This document shows, one piece after another, positions 1-6,816 of a stretch of DNA of 8,015 bases (the stretch's first letter is position 1; the number at the start of each line of letters is the position of its first letter). This DNA comes from Acidobacteriaceae bacterium (lineage in GTDB: Bacteria > Acidobacteriota > Terriglobia > Bryobacterales > Bryobacteraceae), in contig JAFASD010000085.1 in assembly GCA_019244945.1 (NCBI GenBank), positions 1-8,015 on the forward strand, given 5' to 3'. The position numbers were made by a program, and so were the translations under genes. A model generated the notes under the pieces. The model was not told the DNA's origin. It was given only the letters and a program-made list of their open reading frames with translations, and did not search any database.

Positions 1-138
1 AAACTAAAAACAAATTTGAAGCTCACAGCGATAAACATCACCAATGATGAGGCGCTGTATAACTTCTTATCTACTTTCAGCGGCACCCATTTCGTTACGC
101 CAAGAAGTTATCAGGTAACGCTCGGCTGGGTTTACTAA
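1..138 (+). CDS. TonB-dependent outer-membrane receptor, C-terminal end (partial)
   Basis: This reading frame is open from the first base and ends at TAA (136-138), giving the last 45 residues of a protein whose start lies outside the window. The tail contains ITNDEALYNFLSTFSG, then GTHFVTPRSYQ, and finishes TLGWVY. A closing strand of alternating residues ending in an aromatic residue is the usual C-terminal beta-signal of outer-membrane barrels. The N-(I/V)-T-N...ALYNFLSTFSGTHF...PRSY pattern is one I recognise from the large acidobacterial TonB-dependent receptors that carry a carboxypeptidase-regulatory-like N-terminal domain. Such receptors import siderophores or oligosaccharides across the outer membrane. 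The stop codon is only 28 bases before the isomerase-like gene on the same strand, so the two are probably co-transcribed and the substrate is plausibly a carbohydrate. The plug domain and most of the barrel are not visible, so the substrate cannot be read. Confidence 0.75.
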   Translation, partial: KLKTNLKLTAINITNDEALYNFLSTFSGTHFVTPRSYQVTLGWVY

Positions 139-156
139 TTCCTTTTCCGGAATTAG
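135..156 (+). other. Perfect 8-bp stem-loop overlapping the receptor stop codon
   Basis: CTAATTCC (135-142) and GGAATTAG (149-156) are exact reverse complements around a six-base loop, TTTTCC. The left arm contains the receptor's TAA stop, and the structure ends ten bases before the isomerase-like ATG. No run of T follows it, so it does not look like an intrinsic terminator. It could stabilise the 3' end of the receptor message, act as a partial attenuator, or affect translation of the next gene. Its function is inference. Confidence 0.45.
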
Positions 157-166
157 ACTGAGAGCC

Positions 167-1762
167 ATGTCGAGAACCGTCATTTTGATTGCGAGCGGCG
201 ATCTGCGCCTTGCCGCGAACCGTGTCTGTTGGCCTGCCCAGGAACGCGTCGAACAGGGCGTCATCAGCGCCATTGAGAGCTTCGGTTTTCAGGTGCAGCG
301 CGGCCATCCAGTCGATCCCATTAAACAGCACGGCTTCATCGACTCTCAAAAATATGGGATGCAAGTCTTCCGCGAAATTCCAGAAGATGCATCCCTCGTG
401 GTGGTCGAAGCCGTCTGGCAGTACAGCCATCATGTTCTCCACGGCTTAATCACACACAAAGGTCCCGTTCTCACAATTGCGAATTGGAGCGGTCAGTGGC
501 CAGGTTTGGTGGGCATGTTGAACTTGAATGGCTCACTTACAAAAGCGGGAGCAAAGTATTCCACGCTTTGGTCGGAAGACTTCAACGATGACTATTTCCT
601 ATCGCGCCTTCAATCTTGGCTCGATGGCGGGCCAGTTCGGCACGATACCAGCCACGCCCGCCCTCTGAACGCCTTGAATCTGCCGCACGATGCAGAAACT
701 CTCGGTGGGCCGCGCGCCCATAAACAAAAGCGCGAAAAGGCGATCATGGGCGTCTTCGATGAAGGCTGCATGGGCATGTTCAACGCGATCGTGCCCGATC
801 ATCTTCTCAACCCTACTGGCGTCTATAAGGAACGTCTTAGCCAATCTGCTCTATACGCCGCCATGCGCGCCGTGCCGCAGGAACAAGCCGTAGCCGTTCG
901 GCAGTGGCTGGATCATCGAGGCCTGCGCTTCAACACCGGTCCCAATCCCGAAACCGACCTTACTGATGATCAAATCCTGGATCAATGCCGCATGTACATC
1001 GCTGCTCTCCGCATCGCGGCGGAGTTTGGCTGCGCGGCAATCGGTATTCAATACCAGCAAGGGCTGAAGGACCTCACCGCGGCTTCTGATCTCGCCGAAG
1101 GCCTACTCAATGACAGCGACCGCCCGCCCGTGAAATCTGCAGATGGCGAAGTGCTCTACGAAGACCAGCCCCTCCCGCATTTCAATGAGGTCGACGAATG
1201 CGCCGGTCTGGATGCGATTGTGACCAACCGCGTTTGGAACACCCTCGGCTTTCCGCCCGAAACCACGCTCCATGATCTTCGCTTCGGCGAGACGTTCGAG
1301 GACCAATTCGTATGGGTCTTCGAAATTTCCGGCGCTGTGCCGCCCTCGCACAATATCGGCGGGTACAGCGGCACTGTCAGTGAACGCCAGCCGCCCATGT
1401 ATTTTCACCTCGGTGGTGGTTCCTTGAAAGGCGTCAGCAAGCCCGGCGAAATTGTTTGGAGCCGTGTCTTCATTGAAAGCGGCAAGCTGAAAGCGGACAT
1501 AGGCCGCGCCAAATCCATCCAGCTTCCGCAAGAAGAAACGGAGCGCCGTTGGCGCATCACCACTCCGCAATGGCCCATCATGCACGCCGTCCTTTACGGC
1601 ATCTCACGCGACCAGATGATGGCTCGTCACAAAGCGAATCACATCCAGGTAGCCTATGCTCCCGATGCTGAAGGCGCGAACCGCGCCCTGGCCGTCAAGG
1701 CCGCGTTCTTCCGCGAAGCTGGTCTCGAGGTCAACATCTGCGGGAACGAAAACGGGCTCTGA
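167..1762 (+). CDS. L-fucose isomerase-like protein (FucI/AraA superfamily)
   Basis: The 531-residue cytoplasmic protein has no signal peptide. Its N-terminus (TVILIASGDLRL) and the stretch around residues 77-125 (VVVEAVWQYSHHV, ANWSGQWPGLVGMLNLNGS) look like the alternating folds of the fucose/arabinose isomerase superfamily. Aligned by eye to E. coli FucI as I remember it, three positions match its metal ligands: E311 in SDLAEGLLND (FucI E337), D343 in NEVDECAG (FucI D361), and H492 in HKANHIQVAYA (FucI H528, in a GANH motif). If correct, it binds a divalent metal and interconverts an aldose and a ketose. The substrate is unknown, since overall similarity to true FucI is low and acidobacterial relatives are usually only labelled 'fucose isomerase'. 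The ATG at 167 follows GAGAG at 160-164, which is too close to be a good ribosome-binding site, so initiation may depend on coupling to the receptor gene. The oxidoreductase start follows after three bases. Family confidence is good; exact activity is low. Confidence 0.75.
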   Translation: MSRTVILIASGDLRLAANRVCWPAQERVEQGVISAIESFGFQVQRGHPVDPIKQHGFIDSQKYGMQVFREIPEDASLVVVEAVWQYSHHVLHGLITHKGPVLTIANWSGQWPGLVGMLNLNGSLTKAGAKYSTLWSEDFNDDYFLSRLQSWLDGGPVRHDTSHARPLNALNLPHDAETLGGPRAHKQKREKAIMGVFDEGCMGMFNAIVPDHLLNPTGVYKERLSQSALYAAMRAVPQEQAVAVRQWLDHRGLRFNTGPNPETDLTDDQILDQCRMYIAALRIAAEFGCAAIGIQYQQGLKDLTAASDLAEGLLNDSDRPPVKSADGEVLYEDQPLPHFNEVDECAGLDAIVTNRVWNTLGFPPETTLHDLRFGETFEDQFVWVFEISGAVPPSHNIGGYSGTVSERQPPMYFHLGGGSLKGVSKPGEIVWSRVFIESGKLKADIGRAKSIQLPQEETERRWRITTPQWPIMHAVLYGISRDQMMARHKANHIQVAYAPDAEGANRALAVKAAFFREAGLEVNICGNENGL

Positions 1763-1765
1763 AGC

Positions 1766-2814
1766 ATGAGAGTCGGCATTCTCGGAACAGGCGCATCGCC
1801 AATAAGCACGCTCAAGCCTACCGGAATATCGGTTTCGAAATTGCTGCCTGTTCAAACCGGACGGAATCGCGCGGTCGCGACTTTGCGAACCGCTGGAGCA
1901 CCCAGTTCGTCCCCGATTATCGCGATCTTTGCCGCTATCCCGGTCTCGACTTCGTCGACGTTTGCACTTTTCCCGATTTCCACCTGCAGCCTCTTCAAGT
2001 CTGCGCTGAAATCGGGCGTCCCGTTCAAGTGCAAAAACCGATCGCGACAAATCTCGAAACAGCCAGAGCGATGATCGATCTCGCGCATAAGGCCCGCAGT
2101 CAACTCGGAGTCGTCAGCCAGCATCGTTTCGACGATGCCACCCTCTTCCTCCAGCGAGCTCTTTCGAATAATCGCCTCGGAACGATTCTCGAAGCCGACG
2201 CCTACGTCAAGTGGTTCCGCGACGATAATTATTACGCGCGACCTATAAAAGGAAGCTGGCGAACGGAGGGCGGTGGCGCTCTCATCAATCAGGCGATCCA
2301 CCAGGTGGACCTTCTGCTTCATCTGATCTCGCCGATTGCCGCTGTGAATGGAACCTGGCAACTGGGCGCGCGGCATCGCATCGAATCGGAAGATATCGTC
2401 AACGCCCTGCTTTCTTACGAATCGGGAGCCACTGGCGTCATTCAGGCTGCCACTGCTTTTTGGCCCGGCTACACCGAAAGAATCGAAATCCACGGAACGA
2501 AAGGCACCGCGATTCTCTCGGGCGATCGCCTGACCACATGGGATGTACAAGACAAACAAGCCGATGCCGGCGATCCGCCGCCGCTCGAAAATGACGTCGC
2601 CTCCGGATCCTCCGATCCAATGGCCATCGCTTTGATCTCCTTCGAACGCCAGTTTCAGGATTTCGCAGATGCGATTCGTGACAACCGTGAGCCGCCGGTC
2701 AACGGCGAAGCGGGATACCGTGCTCTCGAAGTCGTCCTCGCGATTTATGAATCCTGCCGCCTGCATCAGCAGGTCCGCATAAGATCGCGCCGAAGCGGCG
2801 ATAAAAAGATATAA
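1766..2814 (+). pseudogene. Gfo/Idh/MocA-family NAD(P)-dependent oxidoreductase, broken by a 1-base frameshift
   Basis: The ATG at 1766 opens MRVGILGTGA, the start of a Rossmann fold with the GxGxxA nucleotide-binding signature. After base 1794 the protein continues one frame away, from ATC at 1795, as IANKHAQAYRNIGFEIAAC. Restoring one base in GCGC|ATC gives an uninterrupted 349-residue protein, normal for this family. The rest is typical: SNRT after strand 2, FVDVCTFPDFHL, VQKPIATN with K91 of the EKP motif, and GGGALINQAIHQVDLLLHL (about 169-187) with the H179/D182 pair of the catalytic region. The original frame runs on as unrelated sequence to 2074. The restored frame has a first usable start at GTG 2029, which would lack the whole NAD-binding domain. 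Members oxidise or reduce sugars and polyols, which fits the isomerase three bases upstream. As written no functional enzyme is made, unless the missing base is an assembly error. No slippery heptamer is present, so programmed frameshifting is unlikely. Confidence 0.85.
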
Positions 2815-2820
2815 TCAAGC

Positions 2821-2840
2821 CGTAGACTAAGTCGTCTACG
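2821..2840 (+). other. 7-bp stem-loop between the oxidoreductase and glnE
   Basis: CGTAGAC (2821-2827) and GTCTACG (2834-2840) are perfect reverse complements around a six-base loop. The structure lies in the 55-base gap before glnE. No T-run follows on either strand, so it is not a standard intrinsic terminator. It could be a processing or attenuation structure, or an operator-like dyad for glnE. No promoter boxes are convincing in the gap. Confidence 0.35.
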
Positions 2841-2869
2841 CGGCTCTCGCTGCCGCTCCTTAGTGGACT

Positions 2870-5791
2870 ATGCCGTCCTCTGTACACAAATCTCACGTCT
2901 TTGCTCATACGCCCTCTTCCGCAGTTCTCGACGATAGACTGCAAGAATTTCGAGACAAACTTCAGACGCTGATCGATAGCTCGATCGATGCTGAGCGCGT
3001 CTCGCACTATGTCGCGGAGTTCTCATCGCGGCACTCGGACGCGTTACAGCAGCTCGCCGATGACCCCGAGCGCCTCTCCTGGCTCATCACCATCTTCAGT
3101 TTCAGCCGCTTTCTTTCCGAAGAGTTGCTCCGCCATCCCGATTGGCTTCGGACCCTGGAACAAATTCACCGCCCGCTCACTTTGCACGACTATCAATCCC
3201 GCCTCGACGTTTTTCTAAACGAGCGCGGCGTGACCTCTCCCACCACTTTGGATCTCGCGCTATTCAGGCGCAAAGAATTACTCCGAATCGTTCTTCGCGA
3301 CGCGCTCACCGCTGGCACGTTTGCCGAAGTAACCGAAGAGGTTTCCAACTTGGCAGACGCCATTCTGGGCTGTGCCGTCACAACCGTGAGCTCGGAATTA
3401 GAAGCCCGGTACGGTTGCCCCATGGGACAAGGCGCGCATAAGTCCGACGAGCCGGCCGGGTTTGCGGTGATCGCGCTCGGTAAGCTGGGCGGCCGCGAGC
3501 TGAATTACAGCTCCGACATAGACCTGATGTTCCTTTTCACCGAAAACGGAGAGACCTCAGGTGCGCAGCGAATAACGAATAAAGAATTTTTCAAGAAACT
3601 TGCGAATCAAATCACACACCTGCTTTCTACCTACACCGCCGAAGGTTTGTGCTACCGCACGGACTTAAGGCTCCGGCCGGAAGGAACTCTCGGCGAAGTT
3701 GCAATCTCTCTTGCAGCAGCGAAAGATTATTACGCGAATCGGGCGAGAGATTGGGAGTTGCAGATGCTCATTAAGGCCCGCGTCGCGGCCGGTAATGAGA
3801 CGCTTGGCCAGGCGCTGCTCGATTTTGTCGAACCATTTATATACTCGACCAGTCTCGATTTCTCAACCATCGAGAGTATGTCTGCAACGCGTGAGCGCAT
3901 CAGCGACAAGGCGGCTCGCAAGCGGCTGCGTCCCAACGAGCTGGATGTTAAGCTCGCCCGCGGTGGCATACGCGACATAGAATTTCTGGTTCAGTGTCTG
4001 CAGCGACTGCACGGCGGTCGTGAGACATGGGTTCGCCACAGCGGCACTCTCCTCGCGCTAGCTCGCCTCCATGACAAAGATCTGCTTTCCACAGCGGAGT
4101 ATGCGCGCCTTGTTGATGCATACGTTTTTTTGCGCAATCTGGAGCACAGACTGCAGTTTGAAGACGATCGCCAAACTCACGCGCTTTCCTCAGATCCAAG
4201 AGAGCTCGAGCGCATCGCGCGCCGCATGCCTTTCTACACCAACCTGGATCACCACGCCCTCGGAGCTTCCGCGCAGCTTCTCAAAGACCTCAATCAGCAT
4301 CTCGAAAACGTCCAGGCGATCTATGACCGGATTGTGCACGCTCAACGTCCGCTCTACTATTCGCCGGTTCTCGGAAGCTCCACCAGCGACGCGCCGGTAA
4401 AGCCCAAGGAGCAGCACGGCTCCATGCGCATTTCTGAGGAACTACTGCAATCGCTCCAAAAGGCGGCCCCGTCATTTTCTGAACTGCTTCGTTCACGCGG
4501 CGTTTATCGCTCCGAAGGACCTCTCGCCTGCTTCCTGGAAAGTCTGCTCAAAGATCCTGAACATCTCGCTCTGCTGGATAGGAATCCTTCTCTGGCCGAC
4601 AGAATGGTCCAGATCTTTGAACTCAGCCCGTTCCTCTCGGAACAGTTAAACCGTCACCCCGAGCTTCTCGATGAGATTCGCTTGGCCATCGATAATCCCA
4701 GCCGCCACGCCGCCTTTGAAGGTCTTGCCGCGCCGTTAAACGATATCAATCATCTTCGGCGCTTCTTCCGCCGCGAGATGTTTGGTATCCAAGCCGCAAG
4801 TGTCTGCTTGGCGGAACCAGTTTTTCAAACACTCGATCGAACCTCGGCACTGGCGGAATTCGTGATCGCGCGCGCATACCGCATCGCCTACGCCCGCGGC
4901 CTCGAACACGCGCATGCTCACGCGACTTCCGATAAACCGTTCCACGATCCGCAAAGCGAGATGATGGTCGTCGCGCTCGGGCGCTTGGGCATGCGGGAGT
5001 TCGATCTTGGCTCCGATGCCGACGTACTGTTCATCATTCCGGATGACGAAGCTCCGCGCCAGCGATTTTGGACGCGCGTTGCGGAACATCTCATCAACAT
5101 ATTGACCTCCTATTCCAGCAATGGGACCATCCTTTCGCTCGATACCCGTCTCCGGCCCGACGGACGCGAAGGCATCCTCGTTCAGACGGAATCAAAATAC
5201 GTCGAGTACTTCGCGCAGAAAGCCGAAGCCTGGGAGGGAATTGCCTACATGAAGGCGCGCGCGGTAGCCGGAGACACCGAAGCCGCCACGAAGTTTTTGA
5301 ATCGGCTCCAAGACGTGGACTGGCGTCGTTATGGCCAAGGCGGCCGCTCGAAACAGGACCTACGCCAGATGCGTATGCGCCTTCAGCGCGAGCAAGGAAC
5401 GCTCGCCCCGCTCAAAGCCGGATTCGGCGGATATTACGACGCCGATTTCATTCTCATGTATCTCCGCTTGAAAGGCGCAGGCCTGTTCTACAAAAGCCTG
5501 AACACCCCGGAGCGCATCGATGTCGTCGAAAAGATGGGACATCTCGAACGAGAAGATGCCGAATTCTTACTCCGCGCCACTACTTTCTTCCGGTCTTTGG
5601 ATCATGCCGTGCGCGTCGTAACCGGCAGAGCGGAGGAAAAGCTGCCGCCCTCGGATACCGAGCGCGAAATGATCGCCGCCCTGATGAGTCGCTGGACAAG
5701 TGAACGCCCCACTGCGGCCTCGCTCGAATCAGAACTGCTCACACTGCAAACAAAGATGCGCCACTTGTTTGACAGCATTTTTGCGCATTAG
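2870..5791 (+). CDS. glnE: Bifunctional glutamine synthetase adenylyltransferase / adenylyl-removing enzyme
   Basis: At 973 residues it is close to the roughly 950 of E. coli GlnE, and it shows both nucleotidyltransferase halves. The N-terminal half, which in E. coli removes AMP from glutamine synthetase, has ALGKLGGRELNYSSDIDL (202-219; D216, D218), the third acidic residue D265 in YRTDLRLRPEG, and RGGIRDIEF (364-372). The C-terminal half, which adenylylates, has ALGRLGMREFDLGSDADVLF (702-721; D716, D718), D758 in SLDTRLRPDG, and GFGGYYDADF (851-860). The usual GG(I/L)xDIEF is thus altered in the second half, with D859 in place of the glutamate. Helical regulatory domains lie between and after the halves. 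The enzyme tunes nitrogen assimilation in the cytoplasm, normally under PII control. ATG 2870 is the first possible start, because an in-frame TAG lies at 2861-2863. The ribosome-binding site is weak (AGTGGA). No glnA or glnB is nearby. The end is convergent with the next gene. Confidence 0.97.
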   Translation: MPSSVHKSHVFAHTPSSAVLDDRLQEFRDKLQTLIDSSIDAERVSHYVAEFSSRHSDALQQLADDPERLSWLITIFSFSRFLSEELLRHPDWLRTLEQIHRPLTLHDYQSRLDVFLNERGVTSPTTLDLALFRRKELLRIVLRDALTAGTFAEVTEEVSNLADAILGCAVTTVSSELEARYGCPMGQGAHKSDEPAGFAVIALGKLGGRELNYSSDIDLMFLFTENGETSGAQRITNKEFFKKLANQITHLLSTYTAEGLCYRTDLRLRPEGTLGEVAISLAAAKDYYANRARDWELQMLIKARVAAGNETLGQALLDFVEPFIYSTSLDFSTIESMSATRERISDKAARKRLRPNELDVKLARGGIRDIEFLVQCLQRLHGGRETWVRHSGTLLALARLHDKDLLSTAEYARLVDAYVFLRNLEHRLQFEDDRQTHALSSDPRELERIARRMPFYTNLDHHALGASAQLLKDLNQHLENVQAIYDRIVHAQRPLYYSPVLGSSTSDAPVKPKEQHGSMRISEELLQSLQKAAPSFSELLRSRGVYRSEGPLACFLESLLKDPEHLALLDRNPSLADRMVQIFELSPFLSEQLNRHPELLDEIRLAIDNPSRHAAFEGLAAPLNDINHLRRFFRREMFGIQAASVCLAEPVFQTLDRTSALAEFVIARAYRIAYARGLEHAHAHATSDKPFHDPQSEMMVVALGRLGMREFDLGSDADVLFIIPDDEAPRQRFWTRVAEHLINILTSYSSNGTILSLDTRLRPDGREGILVQTESKYVEYFAQKAEAWEGIAYMKARAVAGDTEAATKFLNRLQDVDWRRYGQGGRSKQDLRQMRMRLQREQGTLAPLKAGFGGYYDADFILMYLRLKGAGLFYKSLNTPERIDVVEKMGHLEREDAEFLLRATTFFRSLDHAVRVVTGRAEEKLPPSDTEREMIAALMSRWTSERPTAASLESELLTLQTKMRHLFDSIFAH

Positions 5792-5803
5792 CGACTCACC
5801 ACG

Positions 5804-6556
5804 TTACGCCGCCAGCGGCATCGCAACCACGTTCTCCGTGGGCAACTTGCTCGCCAGAGCATCTGTCGCAATTCGTAACAATTCTTCCGTCCGGTTCCCC
5901 AGATCGAATTCTTCGGAAAAACGGCGCAGCTGCGTATTGAATGCGCGCCGCAGGAGAATCAGCGAGTCCTCTAGCCCCAGTTTCGGAATGTCAATGATCG
6001 CGAATTTCAAAATGCTGTCCATCAGCACCGTTTCAACATTTAGCATCTTGTAAATCGCTCGCCGGTTCTTCTTGACGTACTTCACCACTTCCTTGCTGCG
6101 GTACGCGAAGTAATGTTCGCGAGTGAACCAGGAGAACCGTTTCGTATCAAGCGCTTTGAGTTCTCGCCCCAACCGGTGAGCTGCGGAAGCAAAAGCCCGG
6201 TCCAAAGCCTCCGTTTGCTGGATGTCGTACGTGAAGATGTTGGTCGGCTTCCCTGAAAACGGGTGCGTGCATTGGTAGACCAGAATCGGATAAGCCGTGT
6301 GCGGCCTTAGGAGAATTTCGGGGTTTGCCGCAAACCACTCGCGGACCCACGCACGCATCGCGCCCTGCATGGCCCTCGAAACCATGGAGTACGTCGGGAA
6401 ATAAGCCACCGTTCTCTCCTTTGGCGCTTTTTTCCAAACCGAAAAGTCGACATCCGAGAACTCGGCCGATAGCGCCGCGTCCTTGGTATCGATCGGGGTC
6501 TGCTCCTGCTCCGCCGGCTCCGGCTTTCGAGACGGCATCATGATCAACTCGCCCAT
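5804..6556 (-). CDS. Conserved-type hypothetical protein, 250 aa, unknown function
   Basis: I do not recognise a named domain in this 250-residue protein. It has no signal peptide or membrane segment and is presumably cytoplasmic. Residues 1-40 are hydrophilic and probably disordered (PSRKPEPAEQEQTPIDTKDA). A structured part follows with PTYSMVSRAMQGAMRAWV (54-71), RPHTAYPILVYQCTHPFSGK (84-103) and an aromatic/basic stretch WFTREHYFAYRSKEVVKYVK (143-162). The C-terminal third is helical and basic, with RRAFNTQLRRFSEEFDLGNR near 203-222. The start is well supported: AGGAGGG (positions 6569-6563) lies six bases before the ATG, stronger than any other gene here shows. In-frame Met6 and Met7 are alternatives but lack such a site. 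The gene has its own structured leader and is separated from the upstream minus-strand gene by 260 bases, so it is probably transcribed alone. Its stop codon lies 12 bases from that of glnE, tail to tail. Codon use resembles its neighbours, arguing against recent transfer. Confidence 0.85.
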   Translation of the reverse strand: MGELIMMPSRKPEPAEQEQTPIDTKDAALSAEFSDVDFSVWKKAPKERTVAYFPTYSMVSRAMQGAMRAWVREWFAANPEILLRPHTAYPILVYQCTHPFSGKPTNIFTYDIQQTEALDRAFASAAHRLGRELKALDTKRFSWFTREHYFAYRSKEVVKYVKKNRRAIYKMLNVETVLMDSILKFAIIDIPKLGLEDSLILLRRAFNTQLRRFSEEFDLGNRTEELLRIATDALASKLPTENVVAMPLAA

Positions 6557-6562
6557 GAGAAA

Positions 6563-6569
6563 CCCTCCT
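6563..6569 (-). promoter_or_regulatory. Near-consensus Shine-Dalgarno site of the 250-aa gene
   Basis: On the minus strand AGGAGGG is followed by six bases and then the ATG at 6556. It fixes the start of the 250-residue protein and is much stronger than the sites of glnE, the isomerase or the 105-residue gene. Confidence 0.8.
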
Positions 6570-6580
6570 AAAATGCGAGA

Positions 6581-6599
6581 GCCGGGAACGTGTCCCGGC
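6581..6599 (-). other. Leader stem-loop A of the 250-aa gene
   Basis: GCCGGGA (6581-6587) pairs exactly with TCCCGGC (6593-6599) around a five-base loop. It sits 11 bases upstream of the Shine-Dalgarno site, in the probable 5' untranslated leader. No T-run follows on the minus strand before the ribosome-binding site. It may form a tandem structure with stem-loop B just upstream. Confidence 0.5.
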
Positions 6600-6612
6600 G
6601 CTGGCTGGCTTT

Positions 6613-6638
6613 TCGCTCGCGAGCTTTCTCGCGAGCGA
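6613..6638 (-). other. Leader stem-loop B: 11-bp perfect GC-rich hairpin with a 4-base loop
   Basis: TCGCTCGCGAG (6613-6623) and CTCGCGAGCGA (6628-6638) are perfect reverse complements with a four-base loop. This is the most stable structure in the window and very unlikely by chance. On the minus strand it is followed by AAAA, and on the plus strand by TTCTGAAG, so neither side has the T-run of an intrinsic terminator. Together with stem-loop A it forms a double-hairpin leader before the 250-residue gene. A palindromic repeat of the REP type is an alternative. CGCTCGCGA recurs at 8007-8015, but there it lies in a likely coding frame. Confidence 0.6.
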
Positions 6639-6639
6639 T

Positions 6640-6731
6640 TCTGAAGCTAGCACGCACATTCCTCGCTTTTTGCACCTCAAGGGCTCGCCCCAAGCCAGAA
6701 AATGAAGCTAAGTTGTTGGAAAGGCTGAATG
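6640..6731. other. Non-coding spacer, possible promoter region of the 250-aa gene
   Basis: I find no convincing gene here, and no well-spaced -35/-10 pair. On the minus strand there is a TTGAGG hexamer and a downstream TAGCTT, but they are 25 bases apart, too far for a sigma-70 promoter. If the 250-residue gene has its own promoter it should start in this stretch. Confidence 0.3.
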
Positions 6732-6765
6732 AAAAAAAAATTGAGAGTTTCTTCGAACTTCTGTG
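6732..6765 (-). terminator. Weak candidate intrinsic terminator after the 105-aa gene
   Basis: On the minus strand a short imperfect stem (AGTT...AACT, extended by GA/TC across a one-base bulge) is followed by CTCAA and then nine consecutive T (complement of A9 at 6732-6740). The T-run is good, but the stem is short and AT-rich. The position, about 50-85 bases past the stop codon of the 105-residue gene, is right for ending the DUF4142/105-aa transcript. Confidence 0.35.
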
Positions 6766-6816
6766 ACTACTTTTGCGAGACCTCCCGAAATACCCCTCCG
6801 GAGGTGCAAATGGCTT

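Noticed and set aside
59..111. Perfect 10-bp inverted repeat ATAACTTCTT / AAGAAGTTAT with a 33-base spacer
   Set aside because: It lies inside the receptor coding sequence, and both arms encode residues that look conserved in the family tail (YNFL and PRSY). At this length and spacing a chance match somewhere in 8 kb is quite likely.
1785..1800. Programmed ribosomal frameshift in the oxidoreductase
   Set aside because: No slippery heptamer, internal Shine-Dalgarno sequence or downstream structure is seen at the junction, and the lesion sits in a universally conserved motif of normally uninterrupted genes.
1852..2766. Long open frame (304 codons) on the minus strand opposite the oxidoreductase
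   Set aside because: The plus strand carries an unmistakable Gfo/Idh/MocA protein. The antisense frame has an arginine/serine-rich composition typical of a shadow frame and no recognisable domain.
5068..5703. Plus-strand frame of 211 codons inside glnE
   Set aside because: It overlaps the catalytic C-terminal half of glnE in another frame, and its product is arginine-rich low-quality sequence.
6795..6804. CCTCCGGAGG palindrome downstream of the 105-aa gene
   Set aside because: As a hairpin it would have only three pairs after allowing a loop, and no T-run follows directly. It is more likely chance in GC-rich sequence.
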